Shown here: positions 1 to 11,940 of the stretch, piece after piece | Numbering within the stretch: position 1 is the first letter of the stretch | How the letters are laid out: every line of letters begins with the position of its first letter | Source of the DNA: Gnetum montanum | Taxonomy: Eukaryota > Streptophyta > Gnetopsida > Gnetales > Gnetaceae | Reading direction: 5' to 3' | NCBI GenBank assembly: GCA_015680685.1 | Contig: MNCI01010507.1 | Coordinates: forward strand, 78,870 to 142,869 | Length of the DNA: 64,000 bases | The notes under the pieces: model-generated | What the model saw: only the letters and a program-made list of their open reading frames with translations | Told to the model about the DNA's origin: nothing | Database searches by the model: none | Position numbers and translations under genes: made by a program

Positions 1-2766
1 TGACTTGTGCCAGGGCATCAAAGAGATCTTGCCCACGATCGGGTTGTTTGTCACCCTTTTTCTCTTCCATTCGCCCTAAGAGGCAAATTTCGCAGGGAGG
101 AGTGACACTTGGCCGAGGGTTACGCTTCCTTTGGCTTGGGGGAGATAATTGTTTTCGTGTAACCTCTTTGTTTTTGACAAGTGGGGCTAAAGGTGCAGAA
201 GTGAGGGGTTGAGGTTTGGGTAATCCCAGTGTAAGAGGGCCCTTGGCTACATTAACAGTAACAGTAGGAGGGTTTGACTTAGAAGATTGCCCCTGCATAG
301 GAGGGGTAGTTGATAGTTTTGGCACTCTGATGACTAAGGGTGCCTTGGGTGTAGGTGTAGGTTGTGCCACGGCTTTAACGATTGCAGGCTGTCGGGAAGC
401 ATTCTGAGACGTAATTCGAAGGATGAAAGGGTGCCTTGGAGTGCCACTCATTGGCATTGACAGACCTGTTGTTTGGGTCAAGCAAGATTGCGTTTGCAAC
501 ACAAAAGGCTACCTCAGCTGCGCCTGATCATTGCCCTCTGTTCAACGGATCTTGGTACACACGCATGGCCTGGTTTTCTGGGCATGTTGGACTACTGCTA
601 TCTAAGATCAAGTCACCTTGATCTATCAGACGTTGGATGTCATCCTTCAATGCTCAGCAGTAGTCCGTGTCATGGCCGCACAATTGATGGTAGTCGTAGA
701 ATCAGTCTAGCTTAAAGTTCTTAGGTACAGGCGGTTCATTAGGTTGGGCTAAGGAGGGATTCTTGAGTAGCTCGCAGTGGTGCCTATGGCATTTTAGAGC
801 CTCCTCGGACATCATCTTGTGTCGGATGTGGCCGGTTCCCAATAATTGCTTTAGAAGTTCTGAAGGCTTCACAGGTAGGGTTGCGTAATTTGAGCGATCT
901 TTATGCTCAAATTTTAGCCTTGGTTGTGTAGATGCTTCAGGGGTAGAAGAAGCTTCTTGATTGGTGCCACCTGAGCTAGTTGTCGGCTCAGCTGGCTCCG
1001 CGGTAATTTTCTTACCGTTGTTGTTCTTTTTCTTGGCTCCTTCAGCAACTGCCGTGACTATAGTCATCGTGACTCTACCTTTGTCCTTACCCTTGCTGTG
1101 GGCATTTTTGTAGGCCACATATGCTGGATCTTTACTAGCCTCTGCCACATCTTGGATGCTCTTAGTTTGAGCAAAGGCTTGGTTGAGGGAACAGGGGACG
1201 AGGTAATACAACTTAGACTTGATAAAGTCGTTGATTGCTCCCTTGAAGATTGCTAGTAGATGGGCCTCCGCAATGGGTTCACGGATTTCATTCAAGGTGG
1301 TGCTCCACCGCTGTATGAACTTTTGGACTAACTCAAGCGGGTCTTGCTTAACTCTTATGAGCTGGTCCAGTCTGACTTCTGGCTTCAGGTTGTGCTCGAT
1401 ACCAATCCAAAGCTCTACCCATTAAGGACATAGCAAAGACACGGATTATAGTATGTGGCCACTGTTGCAACAATAAGGACTCTAATCTGAAAGTGACAAG
1501 GTGGGCGTTGGGATCACCTTTCCCATTGTATTTCGTGAAATGAGGAAGGGGCATCCTAGATGGCAATGACAGAACTGGGACTGCTGGACTGATAGGATTG
1601 TCATGGTTGAAATCCATGACTTGTACCATGTCAAAACCAGTAGCCTTGAGATGCTTGACCTCTTCTGTAAGGGTCTGGATGAGCTGGAAGGCTTGGTCCA
1701 GACTCGTAGACGACGATGTCATTTGTGGAGCGGAAGGGGGAGCCACACCGGGTGGCGGCATAGAGGCAACAACTTGGCCGATAGTTGGTGCTATCAGAAT
1801 AGTCCCTGCAGGCAGTGTTTCTTGCGGCATCCACCATCTGGTGGTTGGTGCAGATGGGGGAACCATCATTGGCTGCGCTATTGGGTACGCTGTTTGTGTA
1901 GCCGGGGGCATGAGCAGCGATCCCATAGTTGGGTTCAGCGTTTGTGAAACTTGACTTTGATGGTGGGAATGATAGTGCATTTGCGCAGGATGGGTAATAT
2001 GGGACATGTTGGGGGCCCACCACATGGTGGCGGTAGGCTTTGTCGTATGAGTAGGGAGCAAAGTCAGTGTTGTAGATAATTGGGTCGTAGGTGCCGCATG
2101 TACATGCGGTGACACAAGCGCAGGCACACGATGAGGTGGGTTAGGTAATTACGCCCACTGAGGAATTATCTGTGATGGACCTTTGCCCAACAGCGTAGTC
2201 AGAGAGAGAAAGTGTAGACTTGGCGAATGCAGGATTCATTCGGTATTGGACAATGTCAGAGGCATGGTAACCATAAACAATGGATTTATGTGGGACATCA
2301 TGGAAGGAGGGGCCATGGTGAAATCAGCATGACTGCCTCCTTCAGAGCGAGATTCTAGATCATCTTGCCCATCGTGAAGTGCTTCATCATGGAACGAGGC
2401 CTCTAGCTATTCTGGCGATGTCTTAGCCATCAACATTTTATCTATGATCTACTTTTGTTGATTGGTCAAGGGGATGAAAGTGCTAGGCGTAAGAATGAGT
2501 TCCTTCCTATTGTAGTACATGAACTCGTACTCTCGTTTTTCCTCGACTTCTTGTGGATACAGAGGCAGATTTGCCGCTAGCTTAGCGCAGAGGAAATTGT
2601 AGTGTTCCTTGCGCTGAGCTTGTCCCTCAGGCTCCTTGTTTTGTAGCCTGAGGGAGCGGCGTGATTGCACTGGACTAGTTGGTTGCTCGACCACAGGAGG
2701 CGTAACTTGCAGAGTCCAAGGGTTTTCGAGATTGGCAGTGTCAATGGCTGTGGTTGATGTAACCAT
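1..2766 (-). pseudogene. Ty3/gypsy gag polyprotein remnant (left end cut by window)
   Basis: Reading leftwards, three open blocks form one broken gag: 2766-2449 (N-terminal, 105 aa), 2127-1348 (259 aa) and 1295-702 (197 aa). The second has a Pro/Thr-rich linker, a short heptad-like stretch, then the start of a retrotransposon gag core (HFTKYNGKGDPNAHL, then MGRALDWY). The third continues it (NEIREPIAEAHLLAIFKGAI). Downstream of a stop at 702 the frame goes on with a gag zinc-knuckle-like pattern (DYHQLCGHDTDYC, then ALKDDIQRLIDQGDL) near 600-700. Gag packages element RNA in cytoplasmic particles. Stops and frame changes near 2440-2130, 1340-1300 and 702 show it is dead. It differs in sequence from the gags of the other elements here and lies on the opposite strand, so it is another Ty3/gypsy lineage. 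The lineage was not assigned. Confidence 0.75.
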
Positions 2767-4309
2767 TTTTGAAATAATGATGATAAAGATGAAAATCAGA
2801 AAGACAAAGGCAAACTAAGATAATAATTGGGGCTTTTTATCTCGTAGGATTCCAAAGGAATCGTCGAAGTGACTAATCTGTATCACAAAATTTTGTAAAC
2901 AACCTTGGAGTTATTATGTTTACATTGATTGACAATGGGTACCAGACAGCTTACAAGACTACCCGTAAAATGCGGATCGGCTATGAAGGCCCTCCTTCTA
3001 GTGCTAGAAAACTGTAACGACGGAAAATGTCGATCACTGGAAATACCGAACGAAAGTCCATGTACATAGTTCTAACCCCAGATTCGTGCGAGGACCGTGT
3101 TGGAGAGAAAAATGAATTTGAGATGCCCTAAATAGTCTTGTCGATCAGACAGGGACTTATTTAATCAATAAAAGGTTTGGTAATAATTTTGATGGCGAAA
3201 TGCAGATTCTTTATAAAACGATGCAATGTTGTTTACCCCGAAAGAAATTGAAGATAATGCAAACGATTTATATAAGATTTCCAAATCTGTCTAACTAGGA
3301 TGTAGGAGATTAGATTTCATAGATAATACGATCACAAGATCTGGGATTTAATTTATGAAAAAGAATATGTGTGATACAATGATTTCAGGTTGGGTTTCGG
3401 TTTGGACGAAGCATATGCTAGTAACAAAAAAGTTATATAAAGATGAAACAAGCAAGGATCAATCTAACTTGATCTAGCTAATCTGGGCACAAGGAAGTCA
3501 GACCGGTGGGAGAATATCCGGTAGCCGATTGTTTCTGATCAAGAATTCTTGTCAATCACCTTCGACGTTCTCACGATCGCTAATTCTTTTTTTCTCCTTT
3601 GCCAACCTTGAAAGAAAAAAATTTCCCAAGCCCCTTTGATCTTCATCAACTGAAACATTTATAAGGTTAGGGTCAGGAGAAAAACGCAGTTTAGATGACG
3701 CGTGTCCTAAACCTACAAGATGCCGTTGACTTGATGTGGTGGTTGCTGAAGCTTACGACGCCACCTTACGCACTAAAGCATAATGCATTGTAACCAGGAA
3801 TTTGGCAATAGGGATTATGCAACGACATGCTGGAGAGCGTATCGCATCGTACAGACTATTGTTACTTGTATCAAGCCACTATTGTCCATGGTTACGCTGC
3901 GCTGTGCCAGATTACGCTTCACAGCGTAGTCCGTCGTAAAATAGCGTGTCTGCAAAGAAAAACGAAGTGTTTGTTGAAGCTTTGAACATCTGTCATCCTT
4001 GATGTTTGCAGCGTACTATTTTTTGACATTATGCTACATAATGCAATGTTACGCTATGTAGCGTAATACAACGTAATCTGTCAAAGGTTAAGATTTTTGA
4101 AATAGATAACTTGCAAAGTTAGAAGCTTTACCGTCGTGCATCTGTCGCTTTGCTCCGTCCTCTGGAATTTACTTATGCTATGCTATGCAGCGTGGCGGGA
4201 CAGACCTTCGATTGAAAAGGAACTTGCTACGCCACGCCTTGTTGCGACCCTTCGCTTGAATCACCAGCCTTTTGCTGAACCGCCGAGGCTTTGAAATTTT
4301 CACGGTGTT
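2767..4309 (-). other. Non-coding stretch, possible 5' leader/LTR of the minus-strand gypsy element
   Basis: No coding potential is visible. The part nearest the gag (2767-3600) should be 5' leader if the gag start at 2766 is real. A minus-strand TATA-like string lies at about 3657-3665, and a cluster of TACGCT/AGCGTA inverted repeats lies at 3880-4215. That order is what an LTR promoter read leftwards would show. I could not find a convincing primer binding site or the LTR ends, so the LTR call is only a suggestion. Confidence 0.3.
3880..4215. repeat. Cluster of TACGCT/AGCGTA inverted repeats
   Basis: The hexamer TACGCT or its complement AGCGTA, exact or nearly so, recurs at least six times. 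The best case is an inverted repeat at 4049-4066, with 8-base arms TTACGCTA and TAGCGTAA around a 2-base centre. The cluster lies upstream, in minus orientation, of a TATA-like string near 3660. Confidence 0.5.
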
Positions 4310-5580
4310 TCAAAGGATGATGGTCGTAATGAGTGAAGAGGTAGTGGCAAACACTGTGGTGGTGGTGGTGGTGGTCCACTTTCCTCTTCATCCTTTGAAT
4401 CCAATTTTAAACATTCCTCTTCATTTGTTAGTTCTCAAAAAGCTACCATTGAAATAACTGTGATGAAGGTGATCAATGAGACAACAATGATTGTCATGGC
4501 CATTAAGAATGTAGGGGCGTCAAAAATCAGCATTAGCATCATCAATGTAATGATGATGATGAACCTTTGTTAGCAACTAGAAGTATGCTTAACATTGTAG
4601 AGATAGTAAAGATTCCAACTAGGCATGTGAAAGATAGCCAGGTCAAGCACTTAGACATGAATAATATCCCAAGATTTGAGGGAGGATACAACTCTGATCT
4701 GCAGACACATCTACAAGCTTTCCACAATGCTTGTTTCTTACAAAACATTGAAAATGATTGGCAAAACTCAAGCTTTTTCCTAGGACACTCATCAAGGAAG
4801 TTGAAATTTGGTATTGGTCCTTGGAGCCGAAATCCATTCACTGATGGAGTACAATGTTAGAGCTATTCAATGACAAATACCAAACATACTCCAAAGTGTC
4901 TAACATAGGAAGGAAAATCCAAGGCTAGAAACAAAGAATACATGAACCCTTGGATGTTGCCATGGGTAAATACTATTCACTCTTACATTCATGCCTTGAC
5001 CATGGTTATTCTCAAAGGGAACAATTTTGCTACATCATAGATGGGCTTAGAGCTGAAACTAGAAGAAATCTTGGGCTTTATGCCCAAGGGAGGCTGTTTG
5101 AATTAAGAGCTCATTAGATTCAAAGGCTTATAGAGTAGGTAGCAAAAGAAGAAGATGAGTTAGGAAAAAGGGAAAATGTAGAAGAGTATAATAGGGACCC
5201 TTCCATCTAAAAAAGAGAGGTTCAATTTTGTGACGAGGAGTCACCACTTGACAAAGTGCTGAACAGGAAAACCTTGTCTATTCAAAAATCTATTTCTGAC
5301 ATTTCAACAAAGGTTGATAAATTATGGGACTCTTTGGATGAAAAGTTTCAAAATGCTATAAAAATTTCCAAGGCATCCAAAGAACAGAATAGTGATTCTG
5401 AATGCACGAGATGAAAAGAAGTTGAACGTGCCTACCAGAGAGGTAAGGGTAAAGCTGCTACCGTAGAGGAAGTTGTGGAAACTAACTTTGACGATCATAC
5501 TAGCTATGACATATGTTAATATGAACATCCAAAAGGGTGTTTTCATATGGTGTTACACTTACAAGAGTCTAAGATGTATG
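4310..5580 (+). pseudogene. gag of A1, 5'-truncated
   Basis: Begins in the Gly-rich and Asp-rich segment before the gag core; a GGT/GTG microsatellite lies near 4355-4380. The core follows at about 4640-5130 (LDMNNIPRFEGGYNSDL, then LELFNDKYQ), with the conserved HIIDGLRAET stretch near 5035. A basic, Lys/Glu-rich region leads to a zinc-knuckle-like DIC-x-YEHPKGC at about 5505-5545. In the other copies this reads C-x2-C-x3-H-x4-C. Gag is the structural, RNA-binding protein of the particle. Several in-frame stops interrupt it. Confidence 0.7.
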
Positions 5581-6189
5581 CATTAAATCCTTGACTCGCA
5601 CAGAGGTAAGCACCTAGACGATTGCCTTATCCACAAGGCAATCCAAGGTAGTTCCACCAACAATAATAAACTTATTACCCAAGTGGAGCTCCACCACAAC
5701 CATATGAATAGTACCAATAGTGGCATCAACCAAAATCATGGGGAATGCCACCACCAAGGCAGAAGTACCCTTACAAGCAACTAGATATATACGAGTATTG
5801 TGTTTAGTAACTTGTTTCTACAAGAAGTTATATAAGCCATGCCTCATGTCAGCATCACTATTACCCCCAGAGTACCACCAAACCCATTGATCATCCACTT
5901 AAGGAGAGAACCCATATCCATACCATCTTTTGCATACATCTGCACACATCCCTCCATCCTCAACCTAGTTACTACTTGCTCCATCCATGCAGGGAGAAAT
6001 TCCTCCATAGTTTTAGTAACGAAATGCTACGAGGGTTGTACATTCACAACCAGCTTTCTAGCTGAGTGGTTCAGATAATCGATTTAGGAAATGATCCTTT
6101 TTCCAACCTCCAAAACCCTCACAATCTAATGCGGTTGGTCACCCTACATCTCCAACACCCTCATCCTTTACATCAAATACCTTTGAGTG
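5581..6189 (+). pseudogene. Gag-protease linker of A1
   Basis: Degenerate Gln/Pro/Ser/Tyr-rich coding remnant joining the zinc knuckle to protease. Corresponding stretches exist in A2 (18250-18890), A3 (32100-32750) and A4 (51540-52140). No catalytic motif is visible. It is probably a flexible linker of the polyprotein. Confidence 0.45.
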
Positions 6190-9100
6190 CCCTTCAAACT
6201 AGACATCACCTCAAACCCACACTATGATGTTAACTCATGTTGTTTTTGTTTGGATCAAGGTTGGTAATTTTTCCACAAAAAGATCTGACCCAGGAAGTCC
6301 ACTCATTTACCTATAGAGCATTGGACATGAGCCATGCAACACTCTTCTTGATTTTTGTTTCAGTGCCAATCTCATCTCCCATGACATGTACAAAGCTTGG
6401 AAACTACCACCTCCCAAGCATGGCAACATTCATTTAGAATTGGCAGACTAGTTAATCACTATTCCTCTAGGATTATTAGAGGACATTGTGACCACAATTA
6501 GTGGGTGGTCCTATCCTATTGATTTTTTGACGATTAAGATCGAAAACTGCAAAGGTGACTTCCCCATCATTATGGAAAGAGCTTGGTTAAGTAGAGTAGA
6601 TGCACGTATGTACATAAGGAACCTCTTCTTGGAGATCTATAAGGAAAATAAATTTGAAAAGTTAGAGAAGAAGTGTATTCCATGCATTACATATAGAGAT
6701 AATGGGTGCAATTGCATGCAAAATATTTGGTCCATCAAAGTACATATATTAAAGTATGCAATTAGGTTGCACAAGAAACAGATATTTAAAAGTATTTGTA
6801 CATAGCAACCACAAAAATAAGAGGGAACCTAGTGGCTGATAGTTGACTTAGATAGTAGCACATTATGCATGGAACCAACTAAGAGCCTAATATGTGCTTA
6901 TGTTGAAAGTATGGATGAACTTGAGCAAGTTCATCACTAACTATCTAATGATGAAGATGATGATACTTGTTGGGGAGAATTGGAAATCCCTAATAACTTC
7001 AAGCAAAATCTCCTAGAATTAAAAACTCTATTGAACAACATGGAATATGAATTTTTAAACAATGGTAAACTAGTCATAATAAATGCCAAACTTGCTCCTA
7101 AATAAAAAGAAAAGTTGTTAAATGTGGTTAACAAATGGGCAATAGTCTTTGCTTGGTCATATCTTGAGCTGATAGGAATCAGTCCAAGGATATGCCAACA
7201 TTGCATTTACACTTACCTAGCCATGAAGCTAACAAGGTAGCCACAAAGGTGGCTGAATCTCAAATTGAACCATATCATCAAGAAGAAAATAGAACAACTC
7301 CTAAAGTTAGGGTTCATCTATCCTATCGCTGATAGTTAGTGGGTTATCCCACTCGCAATTATGCTAAAGAAAGATGGCAAGTGGTGGGTTTGCATTGACT
7401 TCAAGTTGTTGAATATGGTAACATTTAGGGATCATTTTCCATTGCCATTTGTGGATCAAGTGTTGGACACCATCTCTGGGCATTGCTATATAGCTTCTTA
7501 AATGGTTATAATGGCTATAACCAAATCCAAATTACACTAAAAGATCAGGCTAAGAAAACATTCACTAGTCCCTAGGGAATTTTTCATATTGTAAGATGCC
7601 ATTTAGTTTGGGTAATGCCCCTACAACATTTCAATACCTGGTCCTTAGTATTTTCCAACACCATATTGGTAGTAGGGTAGAAGTCTTCATGGATGACTTA
7701 TCTACCTATGGGACTACATTTGAGCAAGCCCTAGATCACCTTGAGCAGGTTCTAAAAAGATGTGTTAAAATAAACCTTAGGCTCAATTGGTAGAAAAGCC
7801 ATCTAATGGTCTACAAATGTATAGTATTGGGGCATATAATGGCTTAGGCAGGGATTGAGGTAGACCTAGAGAAGATAATGGTCATCTAAGGAATAACACG
7901 TCAACTAGAGACAACTAAAGATGTTTGATCATTCCTTGGACATATTGGCTACTACTAGCGATTCATAGAGAATTTCTCTAAGATCACAAAGTCATTGGTC
8001 AAGCTGATGAAGAAGGATGCTTTGTTCATTTGGACTAAGGAGTGAAAATATGCATTCCAATAGTTGAAGGAAAAACTTATAGAAATTCCAATTCTATAGG
8101 CACCAGACTGGTTTAGACCATTTTACATAATGACATATGCATCTAATTATGCTTTGAGAGTAGTGCTTACATAGTTGGATGATAAAAAATGTCCATATTA
8201 CATTCACTATGCTAGCTGAAGCATTGTGGAAGCATAGTTAAACTACATCACACCTGAAAAAGAACTAATGAAAATGGTGTATGCCCTTAAAAATTTTAGG
8301 TACTATGTGCTTAGCTATAAAGTTTTTGTTCACACAAACCATAGTGCCATCTACTTCCTAATGAACAAGTCTATGGTGATCCCTCATATCATACGGTGGC
8401 TCATGATCTTTTAGGAATTCAATCTCATGATGGTAGATCAAAAAGGAACTGAGAATGTGATCATTGACCACCTCTCTTAATTAAGATGGGATAATAAAGA
8501 GGAGAAGAGCCCACTTTCTAATTAGTTTCCAAATGAACTTCTCTTTATAGGAGCAATAAATAACCAAGTGTCCATAGAAATAAAATGGTACGATGAAATC
8601 CTCACTTACCTTCTTACTTAGAAGATGTCACAAGATCTTAACTTTAAAAAGAAGTAATAATTTCTTCATTGGGTTAATACTTCATGAAAATCAATGGACA
8701 CCTCTACAAGGTATGCACTGATGGCCTGATTTGTTGGTGTGTCCCTGATGAAGATCAATTGTGCATTCTCTAGGAGGCTCATGAAAGGCCTTGCGAAGGC
8801 CACTATGTAGGGAGATGCATGGCCATAAAAATATTGATATGAGGACACAATTAGCCTACAATATTCAAGGATGTCCACTAGTTTGTCTGATCTTGTGAAT
8901 GTTGTCAAAGAGATGATGGGATGACTGCTCAAATGGAAGGTCCTCAATAGTGGATTCAACCAATGGAGCCCTTTGACATATGGGGCATTGACTTCATGGG
9001 TTCCATCACACCCATGTTCAATAGAAAGGCATATATCATTGTAGTAGTTGACTACTACATAAAATGAGTAGAAGCAGTAACCATCACCAATTATAAATCC

Positions 9101-9868
9101 TCCACGATTACTAGATTTGTACAACATGTTGTAAATAGGTTTGGTGTTCCACATGTACTGATTTTTGACAATGGAACTCATTTTACAGGTGCCACTTTTA
9201 GAAAGATAATGCAACGCTTAGGGGTTAAACATAAATTAATGACATCTTATCATCTCCAAGCCAATGGTCAAGTAGAGGTAACTAACTAGAAGAGCACAAA
9301 GATTCTAACAAGGACCATAAGCAAATATAGGAGAGATTGAAGCATAAAACTGAATGATGCCCTATGGGCCTACTACTTAATATGGAAACTTCCTATTGGC
9401 TACTCTCCTTATGAGTTAGTGTACAAAAAACTTCCAACACTTCCAGTCCAATCCAAGCTCTATACACTCTCAACAACCTATGATCTAAATCTTGACCTAA
9501 GTGTAGCATAAAAATAAAGATTGATCAACCTCAATATGCTAGATGAAAATCGATTGGTGGCCCTATCTTTGAATGAGGTACACAAGGCATTCAACAAGTA
9601 ATGACATGACCAAAAAATATGGAAAGTGAAATTCCAACTAGGAGATAAGGTTCTTTATTGGAATCCCACACATATACTTCATAAAAAAAATTCCAAACAT
9701 TATATAATTGCTAAAACCTTTTCTTCTAGGGCCATGACCATATACAAACCTGAAAGCCCAAATAAAAAGCAGTTGATCAACATCCAACAAGTGAAGATTT
9801 TCCTAGAACCAAGACAAGCTAGTGCAACAACTACCTCAACAAATGAACAACCATGTTCAATTATTTAA
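6190..9868 (+). pseudogene. pol of A1: protease, RT, RNase H, integrase
   Basis: Protease spans about 6240-6640; its catalytic Asp-Ser-Gly has become Asp-Phe-Cys at 6350-6358. RT lies at about 7210-7900. The FMDD catalytic box is intact at 7686-7697 inside an open block at 7596-7793. RNase H is at about 8120-8480, where the first catalytic Asp is changed (T-Y-ASNYA). Integrase is at about 8690-9600. Its first Asp (GIDFMG, near 8985), second Asp (FDNGTH, near 9162) and the Glu (NGQVEVTN, near 9268) are readable, but stops interrupt it. The C-terminal tail is open at 9626-9868 (FQLGDKVLYWNPTH, ending EQPCSII). The machinery would copy element RNA and insert the DNA. Many stops make it non-functional. 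Confidence 0.8.
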
Positions 9869-11394
9869 ATCTCCTCCTTCTAACTCAGTCATGGGGGAGA
9901 TGGCCATCTATGTTAATAATCCATATGGCTCCTTAGTTTTTCTATTTTTTATTTTCCATGTTTTTGACTTTGCAATTTATTTGTTTTACAACTTATTAAT
10001 TTTTTACATTTTTCCATTTTACACCATTGTTAATATATTTGAATCTTTATTGAATATTTCACACTTTCTTCTATACTTTGTTTTATTTTGTTTAAGTGTG
10101 GTTTTTGAATTTTTGCTAATAAAAGTGCTTTATTGTCAATAGGACATAATGGTGCTATAGCTGCTACTGATGGTGGTTTGTACTTAATGTTTGGTTTTTT
10201 GAATTTTTGTACCAATGGCTGAGTCATGGTTTCTTTTTCATGGAATAGGTAGTGAGTCCATGACATATGCTCATTCACAAACTCTATGGTTTTCCTCATT
10301 CTAGAAGTTTGAGATCCCTTTCATTAAAGAAACTGTTAATAAATGTTTAACCTTGGTAGTTTCCAGAATTAGGAATGATTCAAAGGTTTGAATAGGGTGT
10401 GACTTCAAGGAGACTTAATACTCTTTGTACTTTTCTACTTTCTTGAGTGTTTTTCACAGACTTCTAACCATTCTAGCCCAACCACTAAATAGGAAGTTAA
10501 ATAAAGTCTTTGCTTGGTATGGTTTCTATCCAAAAAGAAAAAAAATAAAAAACAAAATAAGACACAAAAAAAAATGATGGGAATTCAAAGCACACCCCTT
10601 AGACAAATAAATGACTATAAGCACTAATTATGGAACTAGAAAGACATGTACCCATGCCTGAAGGTCCCCTCTAACTAAGGTTCTCTCTCACTTCCTACTT
10701 CTCTTTTCTTCTTTTTATGGAATGGTAGTTATTTTATGGAAGCACTCTAGTATCTTGAGGGGGTGGATCGATCTCGGAGTGGCAATGCGAAGTCACTAAA
10801 TGAGGTTGGTTTTGGTCTGGACTAAGAATGGATCTTCTTCGGTCATCTTAAACATGAACTCCACAAGGGGCTTCTTATAACCTTAGTTTGGAATTCCATT
10901 TCACCTTCTCCATCATCCATTTATACTGTCCATAACTCACCTCACTGCCAGTGTCCATGTTCTTGATTTCATGTCTTGGTTTGATGTATTTGAATTCTTA
11001 GGTAGAATCTTTTGTGTTTTGATCCTTAACTTCCATTGACCATTAGTCACCTATGGGGCTTACAAACTCCTTAGGTTGAGGTTTTCCAAGTGCAAAAAGG
11101 ACATGTGCTTGCTATGGGAAGGATCCACTTGCATATCTGTTGGTTGGGTTTGTTAAGCACCTTATCCCTAAGCATTCTCGCAATCAGAATCTTTTGTACA
11201 CCCATCTTTCACATTAGACCATGTGCTCCTTTATACATTTTGTTCATTAGATATGTTTTTCATCATATTTTTCAATTTTTGAGCTTTCAAAGATCCTCTT
11301 CAATGATTTTATCATATTCTTGGCTTTCCTAGAATTCAATAGACCCTAATTTCATTGAAAAATTCCTTATATTTCTGGAGATATTCAACTTTGA
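9869..11394 (+). other. Pol-ORF3 spacer of A1 (non-coding, conserved among copies)
   Basis: About 1.5 kb without sustained coding potential, but clearly alignable with the same region in A2, A3 and A4. It holds a PPT-like motif (CAGTCATGGGGGAGATGGCC) near 9886-9905, T-rich tracts, and a long inverted repeat with an A-rich loop at 10516-10606. Confidence 0.6.
10516..10606 (+). repeat. A-rich-loop hairpin in A1 spacer
   Basis: Left arm GGTATGGTTTCTATC and right arm GATGGGAATTCAAAGCACACC flank a purine/A-rich loop. The arms are degraded compared with the better-preserved A4 version at 56545-56610. Confidence 0.45.
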
Positions 11395-11490
11395 AAATTT
11401 TGGCTGATGGGCCTTGTAAATAGGGCACCATCGATGGAGTAGACTTGTATATGGGGCCCTGTTGACACAGAGAAAAAATAGCATAAATAG
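11395..11490 (+). promoter_or_regulatory. Internal promoter-like block upstream of A1 ORF3
   Basis: Contains the palindrome CCATCGATGG (11428-11437), GGGCCC (11454-11459), then GTTGACA, AGAAAAAA and a CATAAATA box at 11482-11489. The A1 LTR promoter at 15092-15176 has the same order (ATCGATGGGG, GTTGACA, GAAAAAA, TATAAATA). The block looks like a copy of the U3 promoter core placed ~450 bases before the ORF3 start. The promoter role is inference. Confidence 0.5.
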
Positions 11491-11637
11491 GCATGACCCC
11501 ACTTAGAAAATTTTTACATTTTCTCACAAATGCTAAAGGAGTTTTTCAATTTTTTAGAGCCCAGATCCTTCCAGAGACTATAACTCATAAACCGTTTATC
11601 CAAATCACTTCATTCTTTGACTTTGCAGCTATTGAAG

Positions 11638-11940
11638 GTAAGCTCTTCGTCATGGGGGCCATAAATGTACCATTTTTATAGAAAATTTTTCATGATTTTT
11701 TATAACTCCCACAAAGTTTTAACTAAAAAATCAACTATTAAACACAATATTACAAGAGTTAAACCTTTCCAAGAAGCTCCGGTGACAATTATAATAAATA
11801 ACTAATAGAATAATAATAAATTAATCAATCTGCCATGGTTCAACCTTAGCCAAAGTGTAACTACTTAATGAGAAAAGGTATTCAAAAACTTTAAAGTCAC
11901 ACATTACATCTACTAATTCATGGATGTGTTGTGACCATAA
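11638..11940 (+). other. Predicted 5'-UTR intron of A1 ORF3
   Basis: Donor context GAAG|GTAAGC at 11637/11638. The expected acceptor falls immediately before the ORF3 ATG at 11941, where the AG of A2 and E reads AA. Length is 303 bases, against 303 in A2 and 302 in A3. Confidence 0.45.

Noticed and set aside
216-407. Plus-strand open frame of 63 codons
   Set aside because: It lies opposite the minus-strand gag remnant, which shows gag motifs; the plus frame has none.
1631-2023. 130-codon minus-strand frame overlapping the gag
   Set aside because: The overlapping frame 1348-2127 carries the gag core, so this one is a shadow.
2870-2960. Possible primer binding site of the minus-strand element
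   Set aside because: No 12-base or longer match to a tRNA 3' end that I could recognise.
4350-4380. GTG/GGT run as a possible functional microsatellite
   Set aside because: It encodes the Gly-rich segment of gag and occurs at the same place in the other copies.
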